64,000 nt of DNA from an uncultured Eubacteriales bacterium (GCA_905201895.1 CAJKPX010000008.1:5430-69429); one strand, 5' to 3'. Counted from the first letter of the stretch, positions 7,684 to 16,892 are shown. Numbers and translations: made by a program. Notes: generated from the letters alone by a model not told the origin.

Positions 7684-10600
7684 ATGGTTTATAGAGTTTA
7701 CGTTGAGAAAAAGCAGGGGCTCGAGCATGAGGCGGCGTCGCTCCGCTACGAGATCCGTCACCTGCTGCAGATCAAGTCGCTCGACCGCGTGCGCGTTCTG
7801 AACCGCTACGATGTTGAGCACATCGCGCCCGAGCTTTTCGAGGCGAGCATCGACAAGGTTTTTTCCGAGCCGCAGCTCGATCAGGTGAGTGACACCTTTG
7901 ACGCCGAGGGAGCCGTTGTTTTCGCAGTGGAGTATCTTCCCGGTCAGTTTGATCAGCGCGCCGACAGTGCCGCGCAGTGCATTCAGATTCTCTCGCAGGG
8001 CGAGCGCCCCGTGGTTCGCACCGCAAAGGTCTACCTCCTCTACGGCTCGATGAGTGCAGAGGAGATCTCACAGATCAAAAAGTACGTCATCAACCCCGTG
8101 GAATGCCGCGAGGCAACGCTCGAGTGCAAGAAAACGCTTGCGCTTGAAACCGAGCTGCCCGAAACCGTGGAGACGCTTCACGGCTTTATCGGACTCGATG
8201 CTGCAGGTCTTGCCGCATTCGTAGCGGAGAAGGGGCTTGCAATGGATGCCGACGATATCGCATTCCTGCAGGCATACTTCAAAAACGAGGAAAAGAGAGA
8301 TCCCACCATCACCGAAATTCGCATGATCGACACCTATTGGTCGGATCACTGCCGTCACACAACCTTCCTCACCACCGTGGACAGAGTGACCTTTGAGGAT
8401 CCGATGATGGAGGAGACCTATCAGAAATATCTGGCTGTTCGCCGTCAGCTCGGCAGAACCAAGCCGATCAATCTCATGGATATCGCAACGCTTGCAACCC
8501 GTTATCTCAAGACCACGGGTCATCTGCAAAAGCTCGATGAATCCGAGGAGATCAACGCCTGCACCGTGAAGATGGAGATCGAGGTGGACGGCGTGAAGGA
8601 GCCCTGGCTGCTTCTGTTCAAGAACGAAACGCACAACCATCCCACCGAGATCGAGCCCTTTGGCGGTGCGGCAACCTGCATCGGCGGCGCGATCCGCGAT
8701 CCGCTTTCGGGTCGCTCCTACGTGTACGCCGCAATGCGCGTCACGGGTGCGGCTGATCCCACGGTTCCCGTGAAGGACACCATCCCCGGTAAACTTCCGC
8801 AGAGAAAGATCGTTACCACCGCAGCGGCGGGTTATTCGTCCTACGGTAACCAGATCGGTCTCGCAACCGGACAGGTAGATGAGCTCTACCACGCAGGCTA
8901 TGCCGCAAAGAGAATGGAGATCGGTGCCGTGATCGCGGCAACTCCTGCCGAGAACGTGCGCCGTGAATGTCCCGATCCGGGTGACCGCGTGATCCTGCTC
9001 GGTGGACGCACGGGACGTGACGGATGCGGCGGTGCAACCGGTTCCTCCAAGTCGCACACCCTGCAGTCGCTTGAGAGCTGCGGTGCCGAGGTGCAAAAGG
9101 GTAACGCACCCGAGGAGCGCAAGCTGCAAAGACTTTTCCGCAATGCAGAGGCATGTCGTCTCATCAAGCGCTGCAACGACTTTGGCGCAGGCGGCGTTTC
9201 GGTTGCCATCGGTGAGCTTGCCGACGGCCTTGACATCGACCTCAACGCAGTTCCCAAGAAATATGACGGTCTGGACGGAACCGAGCTTGCGATCTCCGAG
9301 TCGCAGGAGCGCATGGCTGTGGTGGTTGAGGAGGGCGACGTTGCACGCTTCCTCGAGCTTGCCGCATCCGAGAACCTTGAGGCAACCGTTGTTGCAACCG
9401 TCAAGGAGGATGCACGCCTCACCATGACCTGGAACGGCGTGAAGATCGTTGACATTTCGCGTGAATTCCTCAACTCCAACGGTGCAGAGAAGCACGTAAA
9501 CGTGGCTCCTGCCGCACCCGAGGATTTTGCAAAGGAGACCCCCACAGATTTCGTTGAGGGCTACCGTGCGCTCGTTTCGGACCTCAACGTTTGCTCCAAG
9601 CGCGGTCTTTCCGAGCGTTTCGACTCTACCATCGGCGCGGGCACCGTGCTCATGCCCTTTGGCGGAAAGGAGCAGCAGACTCCCATTCAGGCAATGGTGC
9701 ATAAGATTTCCGTGGAGAAGAAGCACACCGACGCCTGCTCGCTCATGGCTTGGGGCTACAACCCCTACATTGCCGAAAAGAGCCCCTATCACAGTGCATA
9801 TCTCGCGGTTGTGGAGTCGGTTTCCAAGCTGATCGCAACCGGTGCGAGATTTGAGGACGTTTACCTGACCTTCCAGGAGTATTTTGAAAAGCCCCTCAAG
9901 GATGCAAAGCGTTGGGGTAAGCCGATGGCGGCGCTCCTCGGTGCATTCCGTGCACAGCTCGATTACGGTATTGCGGCGATCGGCGGTAAGGACTCAATGT
10001 CGGGAACCTTCGAGAACATCGACGTGCCTCCCACGCTTGTTTCCTTTGCGGTCACCACGGGCACCGTGGATGAGATCATCTCCAATGACGCCAAGGCGGC
10101 AGGGCACAAGCTGATCTCGATCTGCCCGCAGTACGGCAGCGACAACCTGCCCGTTGTGGCATCCATGCTCGCAAACTTTGAAAAGGTCAACGAGCTGATG
10201 AGAGCAGGGAAGGTCTACGCCGCATACACCCCCACCTTCGGCGGTATTGCAGAGGCGGTTTACAAGATGTGTATCGGTAACGGACTCGGATTTGCTTATG
10301 ATAAGGCGATTAGCCTTGCCGATATCTTCGGCTATTGCTACGGCGCGTTCCTTCTGGAGGTGGATGCCGACACCGAGGGTCAAACGGTTGGTTACTTCAC
10401 CGATGACGGCAAGATCACCATGGGTGACGCTTCTGCCTCGATGGCAGAGCTGGGCGCGCTCTACGAGGGCAAGCTTGAGGGCGTTTACACCTGTAACATC
10501 GAGCAGGATCAGGGCAAGATTCCCGCATTCTCCTATACCGAAAGATCGAACGCATCCGCCGCGATCAAGGTTGCAAAGCCTCGCGTGCTGATCCCCGCAT

Positions 10601-11373
10601 TCCCGGGCACCAACTGTGAGTTCGACACCGCAAAGGCGCTTGCCGATGCGGGCTGTGATCCCGAGATCTTCCTCGTGCGCAACCTCTCCAAGTCTGCCAT
10701 TGCGCAGTCGGTTGAGGAGTTTGCTGCAAAGGTCAAGGACGCACAGATGATCTTCATTCCCGGCGGCTTCTCGGGCGGTGACGAGCCCGACGGCTCTGGT
10801 AAATTCATCACCGCGTTCTTCCGCAACGCAGCGGTCAAGGAGTCTGTGACCGACCTGCTTGACGTTCGCGGAGGACTCATGGCGGGTATCTGCAACGGTT
10901 TCCAGGCACTCGTCAAGCTTGGTCTGGTGCCTTACGGCAAGATCATCGACACCGATGACACCTGCCCGACCCTGACCTACAACACCATCGCACGCCACCA
11001 GTCGAGAATGGTGCGCACCCGCATCTGCTCGGTCAAGTCGCCTTGGCTCTCCGAGCGTGAGGTTGGCGACATCGTATCGGTTCCGATCTCGCACGGTGAG
11101 GGTCGCTTCCTCGCATCCGACGCGCTGATCGCCGAGCTTGCCGCAAACGGCCAGATCGCAACGCAGTATGTGGATGCCAACGGCAATCCCACCGCAGACG
11201 TGCATTTCAACCCCAACAACTCGGCATGTGCGATCGAGGGTATTACCTCGCCCGACGGCCGCGTGTTCGGTAAGATGGGACACTCCGAGCGTATCGGAAA
11301 CGGACTCTACAAGAACGTTCCCGGTGACTTTGAGATCGGTATGTTCCGTTCTGCCGTGAAGTATTTTAAGTAA
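7684..11373 (+). CDS. purL: Phosphoribosylformylglycinamidine synthase, single-chain long form
   Basis: At 1229 residues this is the large one-chain FGAM synthase, not the PurS/PurQ/PurL three-subunit form common in Bacillus. Order: a PurS-like N-terminal region (about 1-170); a linker with the active-site YWSDHCRHTTF near 218; the synthase domain with GGRTGRDGCGGATGSSKSH near 440 and IGGKDSMSG near 765; and a C-terminal glutaminase domain starting RVLIPAFPGTNCEFD with nucleophile Cys in AGICNGFQALV near 1070, and late SPDGRVFGKMGHSERI. It ends the purine operon. A degenerate paralogue lies at 19371-21464. Confidence 0.97.
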   Translation: MVYRVYVEKKQGLEHEAASLRYEIRHLLQIKSLDRVRVLNRYDVEHIAPELFEASIDKVFSEPQLDQVSDTFDAEGAVVFAVEYLPGQFDQRADSAAQCIQILSQGERPVVRTAKVYLLYGSMSAEEISQIKKYVINPVECREATLECKKTLALETELPETVETLHGFIGLDAAGLAAFVAEKGLAMDADDIAFLQAYFKNEEKRDPTITEIRMIDTYWSDHCRHTTFLTTVDRVTFEDPMMEETYQKYLAVRRQLGRTKPINLMDIATLATRYLKTTGHLQKLDESEEINACTVKMEIEVDGVKEPWLLLFKNETHNHPTEIEPFGGAATCIGGAIRDPLSGRSYVYAAMRVTGAADPTVPVKDTIPGKLPQRKIVTTAAAGYSSYGNQIGLATGQVDELYHAGYAAKRMEIGAVIAATPAENVRRECPDPGDRVILLGGRTGRDGCGGATGSSKSHTLQSLESCGAEVQKGNAPEERKLQRLFRNAEACRLIKRCNDFGAGGVSVAIGELADGLDIDLNAVPKKYDGLDGTELAISESQERMAVVVEEGDVARFLELAASENLEATVVATVKEDARLTMTWNGVKIVDISREFLNSNGAEKHVNVAPAAPEDFAKETPTDFVEGYRALVSDLNVCSKRGLSERFDSTIGAGTVLMPFGGKEQQTPIQAMVHKISVEKKHTDACSLMAWGYNPYIAEKSPYHSAYLAVVESVSKLIATGARFEDVYLTFQEYFEKPLKDAKRWGKPMAALLGAFRAQLDYGIAAIGGKDSMSGTFENIDVPPTLVSFAVTTGTVDEIISNDAKAAGHKLISICPQYGSDNLPVVASMLANFEKVNELMRAGKVYAAYTPTFGGIAEAVYKMCIGNGLGFAYDKAISLADIFGYCYGAFLLEVDADTEGQTVGYFTDDGKITMGDASASMAELGALYEGKLEGVYTCNIEQDQGKIPAFSYTERSNASAAIKVAKPRVLIPAFPGTNCEFDTAKALADAGCDPEIFLVRNLSKSAIAQSVEEFAAKVKDAQMIFIPGGFSGGDEPDGSGKFITAFFRNAAVKESVTDLLDVRGGLMAGICNGFQALVKLGLVPYGKIIDTDDTCPTLTYNTIARHQSRMVRTRICSVKSPWLSEREVGDIVSVPISHGEGRFLASDALIAELAANGQIATQYVDANGNPTADVHFNPNNSACAIEGITSPDGRVFGKMGHSERIGNGLYKNVPGDFEIGMFRSAVKYFK

Positions 11374-11408
11374 TTCCCGGGGAAGAACAAGTTTTTTTGA
11401 AAATTCCA

Positions 11409-11437
11409 TTGACAAACCCAACCATTTATGTTATACT
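11409..11437 (+). promoter_or_regulatory. Promoter of the lysine operon
   Basis: TTGACA at 11409-11414, a 17-nt spacer and TATACT at 11432-11437. The predicted start near 11444 lies just ahead of the riboswitch P1 stem. Confidence 0.85.
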
Positions 11438-11447
11438 GACAAAAAAT

Positions 11448-11607
11448 GATAGAGGCGCACCTTGAGATGAGTAGCCCGTGCGGAAAAGTCAGCGCAGACG
11501 TTGCAGGGGTGAAAGGCTCGGGTGCCGAAGAACGGTCGGGGCGCGTGGCCGATTCTGGCAGTTCGGATAAGATCCGTTCTGTTGTCGCAGAAATGCGGAG
11601 AGCTATC
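11448..11607 (+). ncRNA. Lysine riboswitch (L-box) aptamer
   Basis: The leader carries the L-box conserved blocks in order: AGAGGCGCAC with GAGTAG shortly after, GGGGTGAAAGGCTCGGGTGC followed by CGAAG, then CTGGCAGTTCGG, and GGAGAGCTATCC. P1 closes through GATAG (11448-11452) with CTATC (11603-11607). A terminator follows and dapA-dapB-lysA are downstream, which fits repression of lysine synthesis when lysine is bound. The ORFs that cross this region are not genes. Confidence 0.93.
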
Positions 11608-11648
11608 CTTCTACCCGGGTTATGCGCGGCATCATGCCGCTCAAAGAG

Positions 11649-11687
11649 GGCAGAGCAACGCTTTTCGCGGTATGCTCTGCCTTTTTT
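11649..11687 (+). terminator. Riboswitch-controlled terminator upstream of dapA
   Basis: GGCAGAGCA (11649-11657) pairs with TGCTCTGCC (11673-11681), followed by TTTTTT. It lies between the lysine aptamer and dapA, the expected off-state hairpin. Confidence 0.88.
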
Positions 11688-11755
11688 ATGGGGAGAGACA
11701 CCGCCCGAGCGGATGGCACTTTCATTTTCATCGAAAAAGAAAGGACAAACAAAAC

Positions 11756-12658
11756 ATGAAACAAACTGTATTTAGAGGGGTAGCAACCGCAATCGTGACC
11801 CCTCTGACAGAGAACGGCATCGACTATGAGCGCTTCGGTGCCCTGATCGAGTGGCAGATCAACGAGGGCATCAACGCCATCGTGGTTTGCGGAACAACGG
11901 GCGAGGCGTCCACACTGACCGATGACGAGCATCGCGATGCCATCGAATTTGCGGTCAAAAAGGTTGCGGGCAGAGTCCCCGTGATCGCAGGAACAGGCTC
12001 GAACGATACGGCATACGCCATCGAGCTGACCAAATTTGCATGCGAGGTAGGGGCTGACGCGATGCTTCTGGTCACCCCCTATTACAATAAAGCCACCCAG
12101 AAGGGTTTGATCGCATCCTTCACCGCGATCGCAGACGCGAGCACCAAGCCCGTGATCCTTTATAACGTGCCCTCGCGCACGGGATGCAATATTCTTCCTG
12201 CAACCGCGGCAAAGCTTGCCGAGCATCCAAATATCGTTGCCATCAAGGAGGCATGCGGAAATATTTCGCAAATCGCCGAGCTGGCGGCTCTCACGCGCGG
12301 AAAGCTTGACATTTATTCGGGTAATGACGATCAGATCGTGCCGATCATGGCGCTTGGCGGCATCGGCGTAATCTCGGTGCTCTCAAACCCCATGCCGCGC
12401 GCAACTGTGGAGATCTGTCAAAAAGTCTTTGAGGGCGATATCGCAGGCGCTGCCAAAATGCAGCTCGATCTGCTTCCGCTGATCAACGCACTGTTCTGCG
12501 AGGTTAACCCGATCCCCGTAAAAGCTGCAATGGCGGCAATGGGGTATTGCGAAAACACCCTGCGCCTGCCCCTGACTCCGATGGAGGCAGAGAACGAGGC
12601 AAAGCTGCTCGCGCTGATGGCAGAGCAGGGAATCAACGTCAAAGGAGCAAAGGCATGA
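11756..12658 (+). CDS. dapA: 4-hydroxy-tetrahydrodipicolinate synthase
   Basis: This 300-residue class I aldolase-fold enzyme condenses pyruvate with aspartate semialdehyde. It begins MKQTVFRGVATAIVTPL. VCGTTGEASTL near residue 45 is the substrate loop, LYNVPSRTG holds the catalytic Tyr near 134, and VAIKEACGN carries the Schiff-base Lys near 163. The frame is open upstream into the riboswitch, but the ATG at 11756 has an AAGAAAGGA ribosome binding site 10 nt before it and matches the family N-terminus. The stop overlaps dapB (ATGA). Confidence 0.96.
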   Translation: MKQTVFRGVATAIVTPLTENGIDYERFGALIEWQINEGINAIVVCGTTGEASTLTDDEHRDAIEFAVKKVAGRVPVIAGTGSNDTAYAIELTKFACEVGADAMLLVTPYYNKATQKGLIASFTAIADASTKPVILYNVPSRTGCNILPATAAKLAEHPNIVAIKEACGNISQIAELAALTRGKLDIYSGNDDQIVPIMALGGIGVISVLSNPMPRATVEICQKVFEGDIAGAAKMQLDLLPLINALFCEVNPIPVKAAMAAMGYCENTLRLPLTPMEAENEAKLLALMAEQGINVKGAKA

Positions 12659-13404
12659 GAATTCTGATCTCGGGCGTTGGCGGCAGAATGGGCAGAGAGG
12701 TTGCAAAGCTCGCGCTGGAGGGTGTGCGCTCTGCAGAGCCCGTTGCAGGCTATGACGTCATTCCCGTTGACACACGCGAATTCCGCACCTACACCAATTG
12801 GGCAATGATCGAGGAGGAGGTCGATTGCATCGTCGATTTTTCGCATCATGACGGAACCGACGCCATGCTCGATTACGCCGTTACACACGGTATCCCCGCA
12901 GTGATCGCCACCACAGGACACACCGAGGAGCAGATCGCTCGCATTGCCCGTGCAGCGGAGAGCATCCCCGTGTTTCATTCGGCAAATATGTCGCTTGGCA
13001 TCGCGCTTCTCGTTGAGCTTGCAAAAACTGCGGCAAAAACCTTTCCCGATGCCGATATTGAGATCGTCGAAAAGCATCACAACCGCAAGCTGGACGCTCC
13101 CAGCGGAACGGCACTCCTGCTCGCTAACGAGATCAAGGAAGTCAGAGAGGGCGCCGAGCTTGTTTGCGGACGAAGCGGTCAGGCAAAGCGCCGCCCCGAG
13201 GAGATCGGCATCCATGCGATCCGCATGGGCAATATCATCGGTGAGCACGAGGTGATCGTTGGAACCGATACGCAAACCATCACACTCAAGCATGAGGCGC
13301 ACAGTCGCGCACTCTTTGCCGAGGGCGCACTTGCCGCTGCCGCTTTTCTGATCGGAAGATCGGCGGGCATGTACGATATGAAAAGTATGGTCTCACAAAA
13401 CTAA
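12655..13404 (+). CDS. dapB: 4-hydroxy-tetrahydrodipicolinate reductase
   Basis: This 249-residue NAD(P)H-dependent reductase follows DapA in the lysine/diaminopimelate pathway. It starts MRILISGVGGRMGREVA, the nucleotide-binding Rossmann motif. The catalytic EKHHNRKLDAPSGTA is near residue 139, and the C-terminal HEAHSRALFAEGAL is typical. The start is ATG overlapping the dapA stop; an upstream in-frame extension is only open frame inside dapA. It is slightly shorter than the Escherichia coli enzyme, as in many Clostridia. Confidence 0.95.
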   Translation: MRILISGVGGRMGREVAKLALEGVRSAEPVAGYDVIPVDTREFRTYTNWAMIEEEVDCIVDFSHHDGTDAMLDYAVTHGIPAVIATTGHTEEQIARIARAAESIPVFHSANMSLGIALLVELAKTAAKTFPDADIEIVEKHHNRKLDAPSGTALLLANEIKEVREGAELVCGRSGQAKRRPEEIGIHAIRMGNIIGEHEVIVGTDTQTITLKHEAHSRALFAEGALAAAAFLIGRSAGMYDMKSMVSQN

Positions 13405-13423
13405 CAAAGTATAGGAAATTGAC

Positions 13424-14725
13424 ATGATCTGCAAGAATCTTTCCATCAACCGAGAGGGACACCTGTGCCTGGGCGGTCAGGACACCGTGGCGCTTGCCCG
13501 TGAATACGGCACACCGCTCTATCTTTTTGACGAGGATCGCATCCGCGAGTGCTGTCGCACCTATCGCACTGCAGTCAAAGCAGCTTTCGGTGACTCGGCA
13601 GAGGTGCTTTATGCCAGCAAGGCGGCATCCTTCCGCGCCATTTACCGCATCATGCGCGAGGAGTGCATGGGCGTGGACGTGGTTTCGTCAGGTGAGGTCT
13701 ACACCGCACTCTCGGCAGGCTTTCCGCTGGAGCGAGCATATTTCCACAGCAATAACAAGACCGACGCAGATATTGCCTATGCAATCAGCAACGGAATCGG
13801 ATATTTTGTGGTCGACAACCGCGAGGAGCTTGACGCGATCGAGCGGATTGCCGCAGAGCAGGGGATCCGTCAAAAGGTCCTTTTGCGACTGACCCCCGGC
13901 ATTGATCCGCATACTTACGAGGCAGTTGCAACCGGACGCGTGGACTCCAAATTCGGTTCTGCGATCGAAACGGGGCAGGCAGACGGGATGTGTGCCTATG
14001 CGCTGGGACTTGACCACGTGGAGCTGATGGGCTTCCATTGCCACGTTGGATCGCAGGTGTTTGACTCTGACGTATTTCTGCGTGCCGCGGCGATCATGCT
14101 TGAATTTGTGGCAGAAATGCAGAGAAAATACGGCTATGTTACCCGTGAGCTTGATTTGGGCGGTGGATACGGCGTGCGCTATCTGGAGAGCGACCCCGAG
14201 ATCGACATTGCCGCCAATATTGCAGAGGTTGGAGCTGCCGTTCGTGCGCAATGTGAGGCGCTCGGTATCGAGCAGCCCGCGATCCGTATGGAGCCGGGAC
14301 GCAGCATCGTTGCCGATGCGGGCATGACGCTCTACACCGTTGGGACGGTCAAGCGCATCCCGGGATATAAAAACTACGTTTCGGTTGACGGCGGCATGGC
14401 AGACAATCCTCGCTACGCGCTCTATCGTTCCCCTTACAGCATCCTGCTTGCCAACCGTGCAAACGATGCGTCAGAAGCATTCCGTTGCTCGGTTGTGGGG
14501 CGTTGCTGTGAGAGCGGCGACATTCTGCAGGAGAACGTTGAGCTTCCCGCCAACACGGAGCGCAACGATATCCTTGCAGTACTCACCACGGGGGCATATA
14601 ACTATTCCATGTCCTCCAACTATAACCGCATTCCGCGTCCGCCCGTTGTGATGCTCTCACAGGGGACACACCGTGTGGCGGTGCGCCGCGAAACTCCTGA
14701 GGATATCTGCCGAAACGATCTTTGA
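13424..14725 (+). CDS. lysA: Diaminopimelate decarboxylase
   Basis: This 433-residue fold-III PLP decarboxylase converts meso-diaminopimelate to lysine. The PLP lysine is in LYASKAASF near residue 65, where YASKAAS replaces the more usual YAxKAN. HCHVGSQVFD near 208, LDLGGGYGVRY and the substrate motif MEPGRSIVADAG near 290 follow. It is the last gene of the riboswitch-controlled unit, 19 nt after dapB, and is followed by a strong terminator. Confidence 0.95.
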   Translation: MICKNLSINREGHLCLGGQDTVALAREYGTPLYLFDEDRIRECCRTYRTAVKAAFGDSAEVLYASKAASFRAIYRIMREECMGVDVVSSGEVYTALSAGFPLERAYFHSNNKTDADIAYAISNGIGYFVVDNREELDAIERIAAEQGIRQKVLLRLTPGIDPHTYEAVATGRVDSKFGSAIETGQADGMCAYALGLDHVELMGFHCHVGSQVFDSDVFLRAAAIMLEFVAEMQRKYGYVTRELDLGGGYGVRYLESDPEIDIAANIAEVGAAVRAQCEALGIEQPAIRMEPGRSIVADAGMTLYTVGTVKRIPGYKNYVSVDGGMADNPRYALYRSPYSILLANRANDASEAFRCSVVGRCCESGDILQENVELPANTERNDILAVLTTGAYNYSMSSNYNRIPRPPVVMLSQGTHRVAVRRETPEDICRNDL

Positions 14726-14751
14726 TCGGTTGTCAAGGGTATGGATAAATA

Positions 14752-14793
14752 AAAAAGGTCTGTCTCAAACCGCAATTTGAGACAGACCTTTTT
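14752..14793. terminator. Bidirectional terminator between lysA and rpe
   Basis: A long perfect stem, AAAAAGGTCTGTCTCAAA paired with TTTGAGACAGACCTTTTT around a CCGCAA loop. It has T-runs in both directions and serves the convergent lysA (+) and rpe (-) genes. Confidence 0.95.
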
Positions 14794-14795
14794 AT

Positions 14796-15467
14796 TTATT
14801 TTTTGTATGGATGTTCAGCAGCCATTTCGCGCATCGCAGCGATTGCCGAGCGAGGGCGTCTGGAGCCAAAGAGGGCAGAGCCTGCTACGATGATATTCGC
14901 GCCTGCCTCGGTGAGTAGGTGGATATTATCGGGCGTAATGCCGCCGTCAACCTCAATATCGAGCTTGAGATGATGCGATTCGGCGTAACGTCTGACTGTG
15001 CGCACCTTTTCCAGCGTCTCGGGGATCAGCTTTTGTCCGCCAAACCCGGGAACAACCGTCATAATCAACGCCATGTCGATCTCGGAGAGAAAGGGGATGA
15101 TGCGTTCTACGGGGGTTGCGGGCGAGATTGCCAGCGCGCAGCGCAACTCCTTTGCTCGGATCGCACGCAGCGCGGCAGCAGGATCGGCACAGCTTTCGAG
15201 ATGGATCGTGATGATGTCGGCGCCTGCCTTCACGAAATCGTTGACGTAGCGGATCGGATCGTTGATCATCAGGTGCACGTCAAAGATCAGCTTCGTGTGG
15301 GGGCGCAGCGAGGAGATAACGGGGGCACCGAAAGAAATATTCGGCACGAACGCACCGTCCATCACGTCGAGGTGCAGATAGTTTGCACCTGCATGTTCCA
15401 TACGCTTGACCTCGGCTGCAAGATTGGAAAAATCAGCCGCGAGGAGGGAGGGAGCAATATAAATCAT
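14796..15467 (-). CDS. rpe: Ribulose-phosphate 3-epimerase
   Basis: This 223-residue TIM-barrel enzyme interconverts ribulose-5-phosphate and xylulose-5-phosphate. It starts MIYIAPSLLAADFSNL. Metal and catalytic residues are in HLDVMDGAFVPNISFG near residue 37 and DVHLMINDP near 68. MTVVPGFGGQKLIPETLEK is near 140 and DIEVDGGITPDN near 177. The ribosome binding site AAAAAGGAG lies about 9 nt before the ATG. It is separated from ispF by about 160 nt that may hold a + strand small RNA. Confidence 0.95.
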   Translation of the reverse strand: MIYIAPSLLAADFSNLAAEVKRMEHAGANYLHLDVMDGAFVPNISFGAPVISSLRPHTKLIFDVHLMINDPIRYVNDFVKAGADIITIHLESCADPAAALRAIRAKELRCALAISPATPVERIIPFLSEIDMALIMTVVPGFGGQKLIPETLEKVRTVRRYAESHHLKLDIEVDGGITPDNIHLLTEAGANIIVAGSALFGSRRPRSAIAAMREMAAEHPYKK

Positions 15468-15504
15468 GTTTTCGGCTCCTTTTTATGTAGAAAAATAGTT
15501 ATTT

Positions 15505-15534
15505 TTGTCAAAATCAAAGAGAGTGGCATAAAAT
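15505..15534 (+). promoter_or_regulatory. Candidate + strand promoter between rpe and ispF
   Basis: TTGTCA (15505-15510), 18-nt spacer, TAAAAT (15529-15534), with a predicted start near 15541. It would transcribe the structured stretch at 15541-15622. It is judged by eye only. Confidence 0.4.
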
Positions 15535-15540
15535 GATAGG

Positions 15541-15622
15541 GAAGATTCATGGGAGCGCGGCTCGGAGAGACGTGAAAGCCGATAGATGTTTGAGTGCACA
15601 TCCGTTCAGCCTCCCATTTTTT
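15541..15622 (+). ncRNA. Candidate small RNA with three-way-junction fold
   Basis: A closing stem ATGGGAG (15549-15555) with CTCCCAT (15611-15617) encloses two hairpins, CGGCT/AGCCG (15558-15581) and GATGT/ACATC (15585-15602), and is followed by six T residues. A promoter-like sequence sits just upstream on the same strand, while both neighbouring genes are on the other strand. I do not recognise a known family (no SRP Alu/GNAR loop, no hammerhead core, no purine or TPP riboswitch blocks). It may instead be only a fold in ispF 3' sequence. Confidence 0.4.
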
Positions 15623-15625
15623 ATA

Positions 15626-16114
15626 TCAATCGTTTTTTATCAGCAGACAGACTGCATGGACCGCCATACCAAGCTTTTCCCCCGTAAATCCGAGTTTTTC
15701 CTCGGTGGTTGCCTTGACGCTCACACAGGAGAAGTCAATTCCAAGCACGCGTGCCAGATTTTCACGCATGGTGGGAATATGGGGGGCGAGTTTGGGCGCC
15801 TGCGCCAGGATCGTGGCATCCACGTTGCGGATCTGCCAGCCCTCGCGCACAACAAGCTCCCGAACGTGCTCTGCAAGAACGAGGCTATCAGCACCCGCAT
15901 AACGCGGATCGGTGTCGGGAAAATGCTTTCCAATATCGCCGAGTGCCAGGGCGCCGAGCAGGGCATCCATCACGGCATGCGTGAGCACGTCTGCATCCGA
16001 GTGCCCAAGCAGACCCTTCTCGTGCGGAATATCTACGCCCCCCAGGATCAGTCGGCGTCCTTCTGTGAGTCGATGCACGTCATATCCGTGCCCTACACGC
16101 ATATCGGTAATCAT
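15626..16114 (-). CDS. ispF: 2-C-methyl-D-erythritol 2,4-cyclodiphosphate synthase
   Basis: This 162-residue enzyme of the non-mevalonate isoprenoid pathway makes MEcPP. The metal-binding residues lie in GHGYDVHRL near residue 8 and LGHSDADVLTHAVMDALLGA near 38. DTDPRYAGADSL and the C-terminal VSVKATTEEKLGFTG complete the family pattern. Its start base is the last base of the ispD stop, so the two are translationally coupled, a common arrangement because IspD and IspF act in the same pathway. Confidence 0.96.
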   Translation of the reverse strand: MITDMRVGHGYDVHRLTEGRRLILGGVDIPHEKGLLGHSDADVLTHAVMDALLGALALGDIGKHFPDTDPRYAGADSLVLAEHVRELVVREGWQIRNVDATILAQAPKLAPHIPTMRENLARVLGIDFSCVSVKATTEEKLGFTGEKLGMAVHAVCLLIKND

Positions 16115-16854
16115 CAGCTCTTACTCCTGTGTTGCAGGATCGCCTCTGCCAGAGAAAGATCCTCAGGCGTGGTGATCTTAATATTTGCTCTGCCGCATTC
16201 CACCATACGAACACGGTATCCGAGGTGCTCGATCAGAGAATTGTCGTCGGTGACCTGATAGCCGTCGCTTTGTGCACGGGCAAGTGCGGCAACGTAGAGC
16301 GAGTGGTGGAACACCTGGGGCGTTTGTGCCTGCCAGAGATTCTTTCGGTCAACCGTCTCACGCGTCATGCCACCTGTTGTAGTACGCTTGACCGTGTCGC
16401 TGATCAAATGCCCGGCGCTTGCCGCGTGAAAACGGTAGGCGCGCAGACAGACCTTTGCGATCTGCTCTGGCGTGGTAAGGCAACGTGCGCCGTCGGCAAT
16501 GGCAACGTAGCGTACCTGATCGCTCAATCGGGACATGCCTCTCTCGGCGGATTCCTGTCGGGTTGCACCGCCTGCCACGATATGTGTCATTTTTTTAATT
16601 CCGTAGCGGTTACGCAGCTCGTAAACGGCCTCAAAATCACAGGGGCGGGTCACAACCACGATCTCGCGAATTAAAATGCACTTCTGATATGCCATGAGCG
16701 TGTGTGCAAGCACGGGAATGTCGCAAAGCGGCTCGAGCTGCTTGTTAATGCCTCCCATACGGGTGGAGTTGCCCGCAGCAAGCACGATCGCGGCGGTATA
16801 ATTCCTTTGTGCGGCACGCCACAGCGCTCCGGCAGCTTGAATCGGATCCTTCAT
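16114..16854 (-). CDS. ispD: 2-C-methyl-D-erythritol 4-phosphate cytidylyltransferase
   Basis: This 246-residue nucleotidyltransferase transfers CMP to MEP. The nucleotide-binding loop IVLAAGNSTRMGGINKQ is near residue 25, after a short N-terminal extension. VAGGATRQESAERGM near 95, VAIADGARCLTTPEQI near 117 and WQAQTPQVFHHSLYVAALA near 175 are family motifs. The final positions (KITTPEDLSLAEAIL) match the IspD C-terminus. ispF follows with a one-base overlap. Confidence 0.95.
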   Translation of the reverse strand: MKDPIQAAGALWRAAQRNYTAAIVLAAGNSTRMGGINKQLEPLCDIPVLAHTLMAYQKCILIREIVVVTRPCDFEAVYELRNRYGIKKMTHIVAGGATRQESAERGMSRLSDQVRYVAIADGARCLTTPEQIAKVCLRAYRFHAASAGHLISDTVKRTTTGGMTRETVDRKNLWQAQTPQVFHHSLYVAALARAQSDGYQVTDDNSLIEHLGYRVRMVECGRANIKITTPEDLSLAEAILQHRSKS

Positions 16855-16892
16855 GAGAGAAATCCTCCCTTTCTCTGGGTATGTAGGCGATT

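Noticed and set aside
11446..11775. A 109-codon + strand ORF and an N-terminal extension of dapA through the leader
   Set aside because: They run through the lysine riboswitch and its terminator, and the dapA start at 11756 has a proper ribosome binding site.
15541..15622. The structured stretch as an SRP RNA, hammerhead ribozyme or known riboswitch
   Set aside because: None of the conserved core sequences of these families is present; kept only as an unassigned candidate RNA.
15533..16258. A 241-codon + strand ORF opposite ispF
   Set aside because: Antisense shadow of ispF; no protein family resemblance, no ribosome binding site.
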